NCBI GenBank assembly: GCA_965214295.1
Contig: OZ243944.1
Location: 3,038,001-3,102,000, forward strand
Direction of reading: 5' to 3'
Length of the DNA: 64,000 nucleotides
Source of the DNA: JAJDUF01 sp965214295
GTDB lineage: Bacteria; Chloroflexota; UBA11872; UBA12225; JAJDUF01
In this document: one piece after another, positions 50,754-59,504 of the stretch
How positions within the stretch are numbered: the stretch's first letter is position 1
Layout of the letters: each line of letters opens with the position of its first letter
The notes under the pieces: model-generated
Databases searched by the model: none
What the model was told of the DNA's origin: nothing
The model's input: the letters and a program-made list of their open reading frames with translations, nothing else
Position numbers and translations under genes: made by a program

Positions 50754-51908
50754 TCACGTACCGCGAAAGCGTTCGAGCGTGAACCGCAGCCGACGGTGCT
50801 CGCGGTACCACTCGCACTGGCGGGCAGCGGTTTCGTCGGGCGGCTGTCGAGCGATTAGGGCGGCCAAGGTCCGTCCCAGCACCTGGTCGTCAGGTGCCGT
50901 GGCGGCCTCGTCCGCCGCCCACGGCAGCGTGACGGCGGTGGGTACACAGAGCACGTGCGGCTGCGGGCGGACCTGCCAGGGTCTCCCGTGCAGCCCCAGC
51001 GAGACCAGCAGCGCCGCGTCGCTGTGCTCCTGCGCGGCGCGAGCGGCGTGATCGCTTTCGCCTGTCTCCGTTACCGTCACCGCCAACGCCAGCACCGTGC
51101 CCCCTTGGAGGCTCTGCGACCACCGGACGGCGGGTGTATCGAGCGTGCGCGCGAGGGCCAGCGTGAGCGGCCAGGCCGGACCATCGAGCGGCACCAGCGC
51201 GTCGAAGCACCAGCGGAGGGCCAGCACGGTGTCGGCGACCCGCCGCAACACTGCGGCGACCGCGGCGTACCCATCGAGCCGGCCAGGGCGACCCGCCGGG
51301 ATGGTGATACCGTCGTCCCCGGGCCAGCCCAACAGTAGCGCGCCGCAATAGGCGTAGATGCCGATCTTTGCGGGCAGCCGGCCATCCCGGTCATAGGGCG
51401 TCGCAAATTCGCGCAGCCGCGGCAGTGCTTGGAGCGCGGCCGTGGCGTAGGGATCGGCCGGCTTACGCACCAGCGCCTGGCGCAAATGCGCCTCCGCCAC
51501 GAGGTAGTCCTCGTCCTGCATGGCCAGATCGCCGAGACGCGCATGGACGAGAGTGGCCCGGTCACCGAGCCGCTCACCCTTCAGGCGCAGCACGGCTTCG
51601 AGATTGCGGCGGGCCGGCTGGCGCTGCCCTTGGGCCAGAAACAGTAGCGCCTGGTTGTACAGGACAACCGGATCGGCCGGCGCCAGCGCCAGCGCCTCTC
51701 GGTAGGCTTGCGCCGCCTCGGCCCACTGCCGCTGGCGCTGCGCTGCGGTCCCTCGCGCCAGCCAGTAGAGGCTGACTTGCGGATCACCAGCGCATGCCGC
51801 GCGGTAGGCTTCCAGCGCCTCGGTCCAGCGCCCCCCCTGTTCATGCGCCAAGCCACCTTGATAGTGCTGTTGGGCCACCAGCTTGGCAAAGAAGCCCTCG
51901 GCGTCCAC
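50754..51908 (-). CDS. TPR-repeat protein
   Basis: 384 residues. Residues ~10-165 hold four tetratricopeptide repeats with the W/L/G/Y/A/P pattern (GLAHEQGGRWTEALEAYRAA, then QWAEAAQAYREALALAPADP). The remaining ~210 residues are an unrecognised alpha/beta region. GTG start 11 bases after AAGGGA. TPR domains mediate protein contacts; the partner is unknown. Confidence 0.75.
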   Translation of the reverse strand: MDAEGFFAKLVAQQHYQGGLAHEQGGRWTEALEAYRAACAGDPQVSLYWLARGTAAQRQRQWAEAAQAYREALALAPADPVVLYNQALLFLAQGQRQPARRNLEAVLRLKGERLGDRATLVHARLGDLAMQDEDYLVAEAHLRQALVRKPADPYATAALQALPRLREFATPYDRDGRLPAKIGIYAYCGALLLGWPGDDGITIPAGRPGRLDGYAAVAAVLRRVADTVLALRWCFDALVPLDGPAWPLTLALARTLDTPAVRWSQSLQGGTVLALAVTVTETGESDHAARAAQEHSDAALLVSLGLHGRPWQVRPQPHVLCVPTAVTLPWAADEAATAPDDQVLGRTLAALIARQPPDETAARQCEWYREHRRLRFTLERFRGT

Positions 51909-52035
51909 GTTGCGTTAATTCCCTTCACCTCGCCGCCCGTCATTCTGTGGCGCAGGCGAGTCTGCCGGATCGACAACTGTATAGTATTGCAGCGCATCCA
52001 GGCACGAATACCACGAATACCGTAGTAGGCATACT

Positions 52036-52115
52036 ATGGCGAGGGAACTGTACGCGAGGGCAGACGCGGCCGTGCAGCGCAGGCAGGTCTGGCGTGCCAA
52101 GGAGCTGCTGCGTGA
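52036..52115 (+). pseudogene. Possible 5' remnant of a DUF6584-like gene
   Basis: ATG 52036 opens MARELYARADAAVQRRQVWR plus AKELLRD, which looks like the N-terminal helices of DUF6584 proteins. The frame then runs antisense-like through the NUDIX gene with no protein character. I read it as a gene start truncated when the NUDIX gene arrived. Support rests on one short segment. Confidence 0.25.
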
Positions 52116-52795
52116 TTGTGAATCAGCCGGCGGACGATCCCGGCGAGCTGCTGCCGATCTACGACGAGGGAGGCATGCTACTGGGACAGAAGTCGCGAGG
52201 CGCCGTCCACCGCGATGGCGACTGGCATTGGTGCTTCGATTGTTGGATTATCGCCCACGACGCGGCCGACCGGCCAGCCGTACTCCTGCAACAACGCTCT
52301 CTGGGCAAGGACACGTGGCCCGGCCGCTGGGACATCAGCGCCGCCGGGCACTATCGCCCTGGCGAAACTCTGGCCGAGGGCGTGCGGGAGCTGTCCGAGG
52401 AGCTAGGAGTCGAAGCGCAACCGGAGCAGCTGATCCGGTTGGGGGTCCGCATAGCCGTCACGCGCCAAGTGACCGCCACCGGGACCATCATTGACCGCGA
52501 GTTCCAAGATACGTACTTCTTGCACGACGAGCGGGCACTCTCCGACTACCGCCCCGGCCCCGACGAGGTGATGGGACTGGCGCATCTCCCGGTCGCTGCC
52601 GGCCGGGCACTCTTGACGGGCATGACCGAATCGCTGATCCTGTCCGGCCTTGCCGCCAGCAAGAGCGGCCGCTGGCTCCCGGCGCAGCACGAATTGACGG
52701 CGCAGTCGTTCATCCCTGCTGTAGATTCCTACTTGCTCAAGGTGCTCGCCCTCGCCGAGCGGGCGCTCAAGGGAGAACGGCGCCTCTACATTTAG
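52112..52795 (+). CDS. NUDIX hydrolase (isopentenyl-diphosphate isomerase-like subgroup)
   Basis: 227 residues. The NUDIX box is GHYRPGETLAEGVRELSEEL, with one residue fewer than GX5EX7REUXEEXGU between the first Glu and RE; my recollection is that some IDI-like NUDIX proteins share this spacing. ELLPIYDEGGMLLGQKSRG at the start and HRDGDWHWCFDCWII match that subgroup. Probable role is hydrolysis of a nucleoside diphosphate derivative. GTG 52112 follows GGAG by seven bases. Confidence 0.83.
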   Translation: MIVNQPADDPGELLPIYDEGGMLLGQKSRGAVHRDGDWHWCFDCWIIAHDAADRPAVLLQQRSLGKDTWPGRWDISAAGHYRPGETLAEGVRELSEELGVEAQPEQLIRLGVRIAVTRQVTATGTIIDREFQDTYFLHDERALSDYRPGPDEVMGLAHLPVAAGRALLTGMTESLILSGLAASKSGRWLPAQHELTAQSFIPAVDSYLLKVLALAERALKGERRLYI

Positions 52796-52894
52796 CCCGT
52801 CCTGCGGCCGGCAATGATGGCACCGGCTCCCGTCTGGTCACTGCGGTTTCCGCTGCAATGACGGACGGTGAGGCGGCACCGAGGCGCCGTCACG

Positions 52895-52903
52895 TGCTAC
52901 AAT
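52895..52903 (+). promoter_or_regulatory. Extended -10 promoter before the HTH gene
   Basis: TGC followed by TACAAT, the same arrangement as at 12013. No -35 match. It lies about 114 bp before ATG 53017. Confidence 0.4.
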
Positions 52904-53016
52904 GGCGCCGGTTGCGCGCAGACAGCGCCGGCCAGCCCATCATGCGCCAGGAGCAGGTGCTGGTGGGTCGGAGGAGCGGCACCACCGCTGCTACCTAGCG
53001 TGTGAGGAAGAAATGT

Positions 53017-53901
53017 ATGGGTGGAGAAACCCCGGCAACATCTACGGTACCCGGCGCGGCAGGGGGGGAAGCGGAAAAGCTGAGTTTCGGGCGGTTGGGC
53101 CTGCGGCGTGTCGTCATGTGCCGAGTCGACTCTACGCTGCTTGCCTGGCTGCAATCGCGGTCCGGATCGGAGAAACCGGGGGCCATTGGCGAGGTCCTGG
53201 CACAGGCCGTGGCCGAGGGAATCCCGAAGCTCCGGAGCAAGGGACTGCCACCAAACAGTCAGAGCGCAAGCACACCGGGCGACGTAGATGGCGGGCGGCT
53301 CGTCGCGTTCACCGTAGATAGTGACCTCGTGCAGCAGCTCGCGGAGATCGCCGGGGACGAGGCGCCGGCAGTGGTAGGGACGACCGCCATCGCAGCGGCC
53401 ATGGAGGCGGCTCCCTCCAGTGGTGCCAAGCGAGCCGCAACCAAGAAGCGGCGGACAAAATCTACCCGCCAGCGAGCCAAGGCATCGGCAGCCACCGCCG
53501 CGCCGGCCAAGGCACAGGCGGCTGATACGGCGGAAGCAACCACGCCGGCGGACAAAGCGGCGACGCGCAAGAAAGGCACAACCAAGCAGAGGCGACGCAC
53601 CGGCACATCGCGCCGGTCGGCGCAAGCGAAGCAGCCCCAGCTACAACCGTTGGCACCGGACGAGGCGGCGGCGCTGGAGAACGGCGAGTTCTCGTCGCCG
53701 CTGCTCCGCAGCTTACGCCAATCGTTGGGACTCTCACAGGCGGCAGCGGCGCAGTCGCTCGGCGTCTCGCGGGGCCTCGTCGCCGATGCCGAGCGCGGGC
53801 GGCGGGCCGGCCAACAGACCCTCATGCGCTTGATCGGTGGTCTGCGCCGCGTGCGGGCCGAATGCGAAGCGGCAGAGCGTAAGAAAGCCGAGTCAGCCTA
53901 G
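53017..53901 (+). CDS. XRE-type HTH protein with a long basic linker
   Basis: 294 residues. Two related N-terminal segments (RVVMCRVDSTLLAWLQSRSG at about 32-51 and VAFTVDSDLVQQLAEIAGD at about 96-114) suggest duplicated small domains. A Lys/Arg/Ala/Thr-rich linker (135-210) resembles histone H1 tails. The C-terminus has LRQSLGLSQAAAAQSLGVSR, a clear Cro/CI helix-turn-helix. It is probably a DNA-binding regulator or nucleoid protein. ATG 53017 follows GAGGAAG at six bases. Convergent with pdxT. Confidence 0.7.
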   Translation: MGGETPATSTVPGAAGGEAEKLSFGRLGLRRVVMCRVDSTLLAWLQSRSGSEKPGAIGEVLAQAVAEGIPKLRSKGLPPNSQSASTPGDVDGGRLVAFTVDSDLVQQLAEIAGDEAPAVVGTTAIAAAMEAAPSSGAKRAATKKRRTKSTRQRAKASAATAAPAKAQAADTAEATTPADKAATRKKGTTKQRRRTGTSRRSAQAKQPQLQPLAPDEAAALENGEFSSPLLRSLRQSLGLSQAAAAQSLGVSRGLVADAERGRRAGQQTLMRLIGGLRRVRAECEAAERKKAESA

Positions 53902-53922
53902 GGGGCTGCTCCCGCCCGTCAG

Positions 53923-53941
53923 TTTCCGCGCAACGCGGAAA
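53923..53941. terminator. Bidirectional hairpin between the HTH gene and pdxT
   Basis: TTTCCGCG, CAA, CGCGGAAA gives an 8-bp stem between convergent genes, followed by TCCG. The outer bases CGTCAG match the REP-like family, so it may be a REP copy serving as terminator. Confidence 0.55.
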
Positions 53942-53954
53942 TCCGTTTCCCCGA

Positions 53955-54575
53955 CTACTTTCCCCGCCGCCGCTGGCGGGCCTCGCGGGCGATGGACACG
54001 AAATAGTCGTGCATCCGCAGGTCGTCGGTGAGCTCGGGGTGAAAGGCGGTGGCAAGGAGGTGCTCCTGTTGCGCCGCCACAATACGTCCGTCCGGTAAGC
54101 GCGCCAGCACCTCGGCCGCCGGTCCCACTGCTTCGATCAGCGGCGCGCGAATAAACACGGCGCGGAACGGTGGCTGCCCAATCACGGGCAGGTTCAGATC
54201 AATCTCGAAGCTCTCGCGCTGGCGGCCAAAGGCGTTGCGCTGGACACGAATGTCCATCGCGTCGAGGAACACTTGGTCGGGTAACGCCCCAACCACGTCG
54301 CGCGCCAGAAAGATGAGGCCGGCGCACGTGCCCCAGACTGGCCAATTGGCAGCTAGTAACTCCTGCAGCGGCGCCACCAAGCCCCAGCGCACGGCCAGCT
54401 TGCCAATGGTCGTACTCTCGCCACCGGGAATAATCAAGCCATCGAGTCCGTCCAGGTGTTCGGGCAAGCGCACCTCGCACACCATCACACCCAGGCGGGA
54501 GAGCGCAGCGACGTGTTCCGCAAAGTCACCTTGAAGAGCCAGCACGCCGATAGTAGGGTCGTCTCGCTCAGTCAT
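53955..54575 (-). CDS. pdxT: Pyridoxal 5'-phosphate synthase glutaminase subunit
   Basis: 206 residues. The class I glutaminase nucleophile is C84 (WGTCAGL), with H179 and E181 in AFHPELTDD; the oxyanion region is IIPGGESTT (48-56). PdxT releases ammonia and delivers it to PdxS. It lies 50 bp downstream of pdxS on the same strand; the gap holds TCAGCTA repeats and a CCGGTGC/GCACCGG hairpin. Confidence 0.94.
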   Translation of the reverse strand: MTERDDPTIGVLALQGDFAEHVAALSRLGVMVCEVRLPEHLDGLDGLIIPGGESTTIGKLAVRWGLVAPLQELLAANWPVWGTCAGLIFLARDVVGALPDQVFLDAMDIRVQRNAFGRQRESFEIDLNLPVIGQPPFRAVFIRAPLIEAVGPAAEVLARLPDGRIVAAQQEHLLATAFHPELTDDLRMHDYFVSIAREARQRRRGK

Positions 54576-54578
54576 CAG

Positions 54579-54616
54579 CTATCAGCTATCAGCGTATTCC
54601 GGTGCCGAAAGCACCG
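54579..54616. repeat. TCAGCTA direct repeats and hairpin between pdxS and pdxT
   Basis: ATCAGCTATCAGCTATCAGC is a 7-bp tandem repeat. It is followed by CCGGTGC, loop CGAAA, GCACCGG. The hairpin may adjust pdxT expression relative to pdxS. Confidence 0.5.
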
Positions 54617-54625
54617 GAGCACCGT

Positions 54626-55552
54626 CTACCAGCCTCGCTTGGCCAGCAATTCTTCCGGCTCCAGCGTCCCTAGCTCGATACCGGGCATCGCCTTGCCCAG
54701 CCCCTTGGACACGTCGGCCAGAATCTCGGGATCGTTATAGTGCGTGGTCGCCTGCACAATCGCACGGGCCATCCGATCCGGTGCTTCCGACTTGAAAATC
54801 CCCGAGCCGACGAAGATACCGTCCACCCCCAACTGCATCATCAGGCCGGCATCCGCCGGAGTCGCTACGCCGCCGGCAGCGAAGTTGACCACTGGCAGAC
54901 GGCCGGTACGATGGATTTCCTCGACCAACTCGTAGGGTGCCTCAAGCTGCTTGGCCTCGGCCATCAGCTCATCGGCAGGGAGACCGTGAATGCGGCGGAT
55001 GGCTCCGAGCACCATCCGCGCGTGACGCACGGCCTCGACGATGTTGCCGCTACCGGCCTCGCCCTTCGTGCGGATCATGGCTGCGCCTTCACCAATACGC
55101 CGGAGCGCCTCACCGAGGTCGCGCGCGCCGCACACAAACGGCACCTTGAAAGCGTGCTTGTTGATATGGTGCGACTCGTCTGCCGGCGTGAGCACTTCCG
55201 ATTCGTCAATGTAGTCAATGCCGATTGCCTCGAGGACCTGCGCCTCGACAAAATGGCCGATCCGGGCCTTCGCCATCACGGGGATGGTGACGGCCTCCTG
55301 AATCTGGGTAACCAACTCCGGATCGCTCATCCGCGCGACACCCCCGTGGGCGCGAATGTCCGATGGCACCCGCTCCAGCGCCATAACGGCGACGGCGCCG
55401 GCGTCTTCAGCAATGCGGGCGTGCTCCGCCGTCACCACGTCCATGATGACCCCGCCCTTGAGCATCTGGGCCAACCCCTTCTTGAGGGTCCAGCTCCCAG
55501 TCGCGCTATCAGCTACCTGCCCATTCCCCGAGGAAGCCGCCTGTTCAGTCAT
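54626..55552 (-). CDS. pdxS: Pyridoxal 5'-phosphate synthase lyase subunit
   Basis: 308 residues, highly conserved. The ribose-5-phosphate/PLP lysine region is VMAKARIGHFVEAQ (K95), and FVCGARDLGEALRRIGEGAAMIRTKGE is unmistakable. PdxS builds PLP from ribose 5-phosphate, glyceraldehyde 3-phosphate and ammonia from PdxT. GGGAGGTGAG precedes the ATG. PLP is the cofactor of the three DegT enzymes elsewhere in the window. Confidence 0.96.
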   Translation of the reverse strand: MTEQAASSGNGQVADSATGSWTLKKGLAQMLKGGVIMDVVTAEHARIAEDAGAVAVMALERVPSDIRAHGGVARMSDPELVTQIQEAVTIPVMAKARIGHFVEAQVLEAIGIDYIDESEVLTPADESHHINKHAFKVPFVCGARDLGEALRRIGEGAAMIRTKGEAGSGNIVEAVRHARMVLGAIRRIHGLPADELMAEAKQLEAPYELVEEIHRTGRLPVVNFAAGGVATPADAGLMMQLGVDGIFVGSGIFKSEAPDRMARAIVQATTHYNDPEILADVSKGLGKAMPGIELGTLEPEELLAKRGW

Positions 55553-55619
55553 GGGATTCTCACCTCCCTAGCCATGCTTGGCCGCGTCCACCCCCAGCAT
55601 CAGACACGCTCGCGCTTCT

Positions 55620-55625
55620 ATTCTA
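55620..55625 (-). promoter_or_regulatory. Possible -10 for pdxST
   Basis: TAGAAT on the minus strand, 68 bp before the pdxS ATG. No clear -35. The 207-bp gap to the BFN nuclease gene contains nothing else recognisable. Confidence 0.25.
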
Positions 55626-55759
55626 CCGCTGTTTCTCCCGAATCGGTAGCCGGGCGTGGTCCTGGCATGCACGATTGCCGGCAGGTGAGCCGCCGGGAGG
55701 GTACCGCCCAGGGCTACAAGCCGGCGATAGCGAGGCGCTGGCCGGGGTGCCGCGAGGAG

Positions 55760-56290
55760 CTAACGCTCGGACTTACCCTTGCCCAGATCGTCAATGTCGA
55801 GCTGCTCGATGAAGTCGCGGAAGACATCGAGCCGCTCATCCTGCTCGATCTGACTGCCCTCACCCTGCTCCGCTTCTTCGGACTCGGCATCACGCGCGTC
55901 GCTACCAACACGCTCCAGCACCTCATCGGCGACGTAGATCGGCACTTCCGCCCGCACGGCCACGGCTATCGCGTCACTCGATCGGGCATCAAGCTCGACG
56001 TGACGTCCGTCAACGTCCAAGACAATGCGGGCATAAAAGGTCTCGGCGAGCAGATCGTTGATGAGCACGTGGATGACCTCGCCGTTGAGGGCCGCAATCG
56101 CATTGACGAGCAAGTCGTGAGTGAGGGGTCGTGGCACCTCAGCCTTCTGGAGCCTGATGTAGATGGCCTCCGCCTCGGCTGGGCCGATGATGATGGGCAG
56201 AATGCGGTCGCTATCCGGCTCCCGGAGCACTACCATCCGGGCTGTGCCGTGGATGTCCATACGGATGCTGTCAACGATCATCTCGACCAT
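55760..56290 (-). CDS. Bifunctional nuclease (BFN/DUF151) family protein
   Basis: 176 residues. The DUF151 core is VVLREPDSDRILPIIIGPAE, then EAIYIRLQ, RPLTHDLL and ELDARSSDAIAVAVRAEVPIYVADEVLE. An acidic C-terminal tail (about 130-176) follows. Plant and bacterial members have nuclease activity; the cellular role is poorly known. It lies 135 bp downstream of lysC on the same strand. Confidence 0.88.
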   Translation of the reverse strand: MVEMIVDSIRMDIHGTARMVVLREPDSDRILPIIIGPAEAEAIYIRLQKAEVPRPLTHDLLVNAIAALNGEVIHVLINDLLAETFYARIVLDVDGRHVELDARSSDAIAVAVRAEVPIYVADEVLERVGSDARDAESEEAEQGEGSQIEQDERLDVFRDFIEQLDIDDLGKGKSER

Positions 56291-56425
56291 CGTTGTTCCT
56301 CAGTGCCCGGACACTGCCCCTCATACCACCAGCGGCAGAACTAACACCGCCGTCGGCTGCTACTGTGCCATTCTAATCCCTGCTGCCCTGTGACTGCAAC
56401 GCGCAGTAGCACCACATCGCCGTGT

Positions 56426-57670
56426 TCAGCTTGTCATGTCGGTCAGCGACTCCTCGTCCAAGTCGAAGGCAGTGTGCAAGGAACGCGCGGCGCGAGGAAG
56501 GTCGGCTTCGGGAACCAGACAGGTAATACGGATTTCGCTGGTCGTGATGCTCGTGATGTTGACGTCGGCTGCGGCCAGGGCACCGAACATGCGGGCAGCA
56601 TACCCCGGTCCGAGGGACAAGCCCGACCCCACAATGCTGATCTTGGCCAGGTCGGCGGAAGCGTGTACGTCCTGCGCGCCGATTTCCGCGGCCACCGGGC
56701 GCACGACGGCGGCAGCCTTTTCTAGATCATCACGACCGACCGTAAAGGACAGATTCGATTCTTTCTCGCGGTCCACGTCCTGCACGATGATGTCTACGTT
56801 GATCGCCGCTTGCGCGAGCGCATCGAAGACCGCATACGCGATCCCCGGTCGGTCAGGCACGGCGGCAAGGGTCACCCGGCCAACATCCACATCGTGGGCA
56901 ATCCCGCGCACGTGCTGGCGAGCTTCGAGCGCCATATCGTCACCTCGACTAATCAGCGTTCCCGGTTCGGAAGAAAAACTCGACCGCACCACAATAGGCA
57001 TACCATACACGTCCCCCAGCTCTACAGCGCGTGGATGCATCACGCGAGCACCGTGGCGCGCCAACTCGAGCATTTCATCCGAGCGGATCACATCGAGCTT
57101 GCGTGCGGTCGGTACGATCCTGGGGTCGGCGGTATACACCCCCTCGACATCCGTATTGATTTCGCAATACTCGGCCTTGAGGGCCACGGCGACCGCGACG
57201 GCGGTGGTATCCGAGCCACCACGGCCAAGGGTCGTGACATCCATATCGTTCGTCATGCCCTGGAAGCCGGCGACAATGGGGATGGTGCCCTGCTCTAGCT
57301 CGCGCAGCATCCGCTGGGGATTGATCTCGACAATCTGGGCCTGTCGAAAGGCCGCATCCGTCCGGATACCGGCTTGGGGGCCGGTCAGCGCAACGGCCGA
57401 CCGCCCTAGGCTCCGCAGCGCCATCGCCATCAGCGTGCAGGAGATGACCTCACCGGTAGAGAGCAGCAGATCAAGCTCGCGGTCGCTCGGCTCGGCGCTG
57501 ACCTGCCGCGCCAGAGCAATCAATTCGTCGGTGGTATCGCCCATCGCGGAGACCACGCCAACGACTTGGTGGCCGGCCTGCGCCGTCTCGGCGATGCGCT
57601 GGGCAACCCGTTGGATGCAGTCGGCATCGGCCACCGAGGAGCCGCCGTACTTCTGCACCAGAATAGCCAT
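56426..57670 (-). CDS. lysC: Aspartate kinase
   Basis: 414 residues. The kinase opens AILVQKYGGSSVADADCIQR, with VVSAMGDTTDELIALA, GFQGMTNDMDVTTLGRGGSD and EINTDVEGVYTADPR. Two C-terminal ACT domains (from about 265 and 345) bind Lys/Thr. It phosphorylates aspartate for Lys, Thr, Met and cell-wall synthesis. ATG 57670 is chosen because AGAGGG lies just before it. The rest of that pathway is not in the window. Confidence 0.94.
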   Translation of the reverse strand: MAILVQKYGGSSVADADCIQRVAQRIAETAQAGHQVVGVVSAMGDTTDELIALARQVSAEPSDRELDLLLSTGEVISCTLMAMALRSLGRSAVALTGPQAGIRTDAAFRQAQIVEINPQRMLRELEQGTIPIVAGFQGMTNDMDVTTLGRGGSDTTAVAVAVALKAEYCEINTDVEGVYTADPRIVPTARKLDVIRSDEMLELARHGARVMHPRAVELGDVYGMPIVVRSSFSSEPGTLISRGDDMALEARQHVRGIAHDVDVGRVTLAAVPDRPGIAYAVFDALAQAAINVDIIVQDVDREKESNLSFTVGRDDLEKAAAVVRPVAAEIGAQDVHASADLAKISIVGSGLSLGPGYAARMFGALAAADVNITSITTSEIRITCLVPEADLPRAARSLHTAFDLDEESLTDMTS

Positions 57671-57706
57671 CATCCCTCTTACAGTGTGTCTTTGCTGCGA
57701 GGGCAA

Positions 57707-57735
57707 AGTGTAACCGCCTCGGTGGATACGCGCAA
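57707..57735 (-). promoter_or_regulatory. Sigma-70-like promoter for lysC
   Basis: On the minus strand, TTGCGC (57735-57730), a 17-bp spacer and TACACT (57712-57707). Transcription would start about 30 bp before the ATG, too short for a lysine riboswitch. Confidence 0.5.
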
Positions 57736-57905
57736 GCAGGTCGGCAAGCCGCTGCCAATCAACGCTCTTCAGCGGTTACGACAGACAAAGCGGCGTCCCT
57801 TGCGGTACACTTCCGGGTAGGGTCTCATGGCATTGACCGGCCGAACGGAGACCCGTAATACGGAAATGACATCAGCAGAACCTCCCAGTCCTCAACAACC
57901 GGACA

Positions 57906-58937
57906 GTGGCTATGGCAGCGTCTCCGCGGTCCACGCCGTCGGCGCATTCTGCGCCAGCACAGCATGGCGGTCAGGCTATGCGGTCGCCGGCCGGTGCCCG
58001 CGTGGCCGGACCGCGGCCGGCTGCGGTTCAGGTGATCGAGCACGGGGGGGTCGTCTGGGTTGATATCCGCCAGCCGGATGGCCCGGCGCTGGCCTGGCTG
58101 CGTAGCCGCTTCGGCTTCCATCCACTCGACATCGAGGACCTGACAACGCGCTCCCAGCGTCCAAAACTGGACGTACACGACGAGTACCTCCTGCTGGTAC
58201 TGCACTTCCCGGTCTACGACCGCCAAGCACAAGTATCCACTCCGTCTGAGGTACATGTCTTCCTGGGTATCGACTACCTGGTGACAGTCCACGACAGCCG
58301 TCTCAAGCCAATGGTGCGGCAATTCGACCGGGCCACTGCGGACCCGGCGGGCGCGCTGGCCCTACTCGGTCGCAGTCCGGCACACGCCCTGTACCGTCTG
58401 CTGGATCAGCTAGGCGATTATCTCTTCCCCCTCTTCAACAAGGTCGGTGGCCGGCTGGATACGATTGAGGCCAAGCTGTTCGAACAGCCATCCCGGCTGC
58501 TCGTCTACGAGATTTCGCTCGTCCGCCGGGACATCATCGCTTTGCGCCGGATGCTGCACCCCATGCTACCCGTGATGGCCCGCCTCGAAGGTGAGGCAAT
58601 TCCGCAGCTCCCGCCGGCACTTGACCTCTACTGGGGCAACATTCTGGACCACCTAGAGCGGGCCGCCGATATTCTGGCGGACTATCAGGAAGTGATTGAC
58701 GGGCTGGCCGCGACGAGCGAAAGCCTGGCCACCCAGCGCACCAATGAGGTTGTCCGTGCCCTGACGATCATCTCCACCATCATGCTGCCCCTAGCAGTCA
58801 TTTCGGGGATTTATGGCATGAACATTGCCGGCTTGCCCTTTGCCGACCATCCCTGGGCCGCGGGGTTCGCGGGCGCCCTGATGATCGTGGTGGTCGGTGG
58901 GATGCTGGCGCTGTTCAAGCTGCGGCGCTGGATCTGA
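57906..58937 (+). CDS. corA: CorA-family divalent cation transporter
   Basis: 343 residues. The pore signature GMN is at 304-306 in SGIYGMNIAGLPF between the two C-terminal helices. The long cytoplasmic domain includes VWVDIRQPDGPALAWLRSRF and HPLDIEDL, typical of CorA. It transports Mg2+, Co2+ or related ions as a pentamer. The start is unsure: GTG 57906 and ATG 57912 have little SD support and the first ~40 residues are low-complexity. Confidence 0.88.
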   Translation: MAMAASPRSTPSAHSAPAQHGGQAMRSPAGARVAGPRPAAVQVIEHGGVVWVDIRQPDGPALAWLRSRFGFHPLDIEDLTTRSQRPKLDVHDEYLLLVLHFPVYDRQAQVSTPSEVHVFLGIDYLVTVHDSRLKPMVRQFDRATADPAGALALLGRSPAHALYRLLDQLGDYLFPLFNKVGGRLDTIEAKLFEQPSRLLVYEISLVRRDIIALRRMLHPMLPVMARLEGEAIPQLPPALDLYWGNILDHLERAADILADYQEVIDGLAATSESLATQRTNEVVRALTIISTIMLPLAVISGIYGMNIAGLPFADHPWAAGFAGALMIVVVGGMLALFKLRRWI

Positions 58938-59000
58938 CTATACGACCTATGGATACCATTCCGTTTAAGCTACACAAGTACTGTCTGCTCTCTAGGAAGT

Positions 59001-59009
59001 TGGTATGAT
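59001..59009 (+). promoter_or_regulatory. Extended -10 promoter for the TIR-TIR-protease locus
   Basis: TGG followed by TATGAT in a short AT-rich stretch after corA. It would start transcription near 59016, just upstream of the first TIR frame. Confidence 0.4.
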
Positions 59010-59048
59010 CGTGCTGAGTGTTACAGCGACCCGGCTTTGAGTGCCTGA

Positions 59049-59501
59049 AGGCAAAATTGCGAGCGTGACGAGAAAGCTACAAGCCGAAGCTGGCTCGTAT
59101 TCATCAGTCATGGAGGAGGCGACACGTGGGTTGCACGTCGGATTGCCGAGCGTGTGGAGCAGTGTGGAGCAACCACCTTCCTTGACGATGCCGATGTTGC
59201 CGTTGGAGATGACTGCGAGGAGCGGATTCTCCAGGCACTGGACGGTGCAAAGGAACTCCTCGTACTGCTTACCCCCTGGTCCCTAGAGCGTCCCTATGTT
59301 TGGGCAGAGATTGGGGCTGCATGGCTCAAGCGTATCCCCATCATCGGAGTATTGCACGGCCTGAGTCCCGAACAACTACACACCCAAGCAAAGATTCCGC
59401 TCCTCCTCAAGAAGCGCGACCTCATCAGTATCAATGATTTGGATGCCTATTTCACCGAGCTGCGCGAGCGTGTGACCAGCGACCGGGCACGAGGAGGATA
59501 A
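59049..59501 (+). CDS. TIR-domain protein 1, 5' end unresolved
   Basis: The open frame begins after a stop at 59046 and encodes VFISHSGGDTWVARRIAERV (from 59097), then FLDDADVAVGDDCEERILQ and LLVLLTPWSLERPYVWAEIG, a complete TIR fold. The catalytic Glu is in VWAEIG (codon 59307-59309). No ATG, GTG or TTG lies between the stop and the first strand; the first start, GTG 59154, would remove strand A and helix A. Either a frameshift lies near 59050-59095 or the gene is damaged. SD-linked to TIR 2 by three bases. Confidence 0.6.
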   Translation, partial: RQNCERDEKATSRSWLVFISHGGGDTWVARRIAERVEQCGATTFLDDADVAVGDDCEERILQALDGAKELLVLLTPWSLERPYVWAEIGAAWLKRIPIIGVLHGLSPEQLHTQAKIPLLLKKRDLISINDLDAYFTELRERVTSDRARGG

Positions 59502-59504
59502 CCC

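Noticed and set aside
56436..57713. 425-residue plus-strand frame
   Set aside because: Exact antisense of lysC with Ser/Thr/Arg-rich composition.
57670..57830. Lysine riboswitch upstream of lysC
   Set aside because: The likely promoter leaves only a ~30-nt leader and no riboswitch core is visible.
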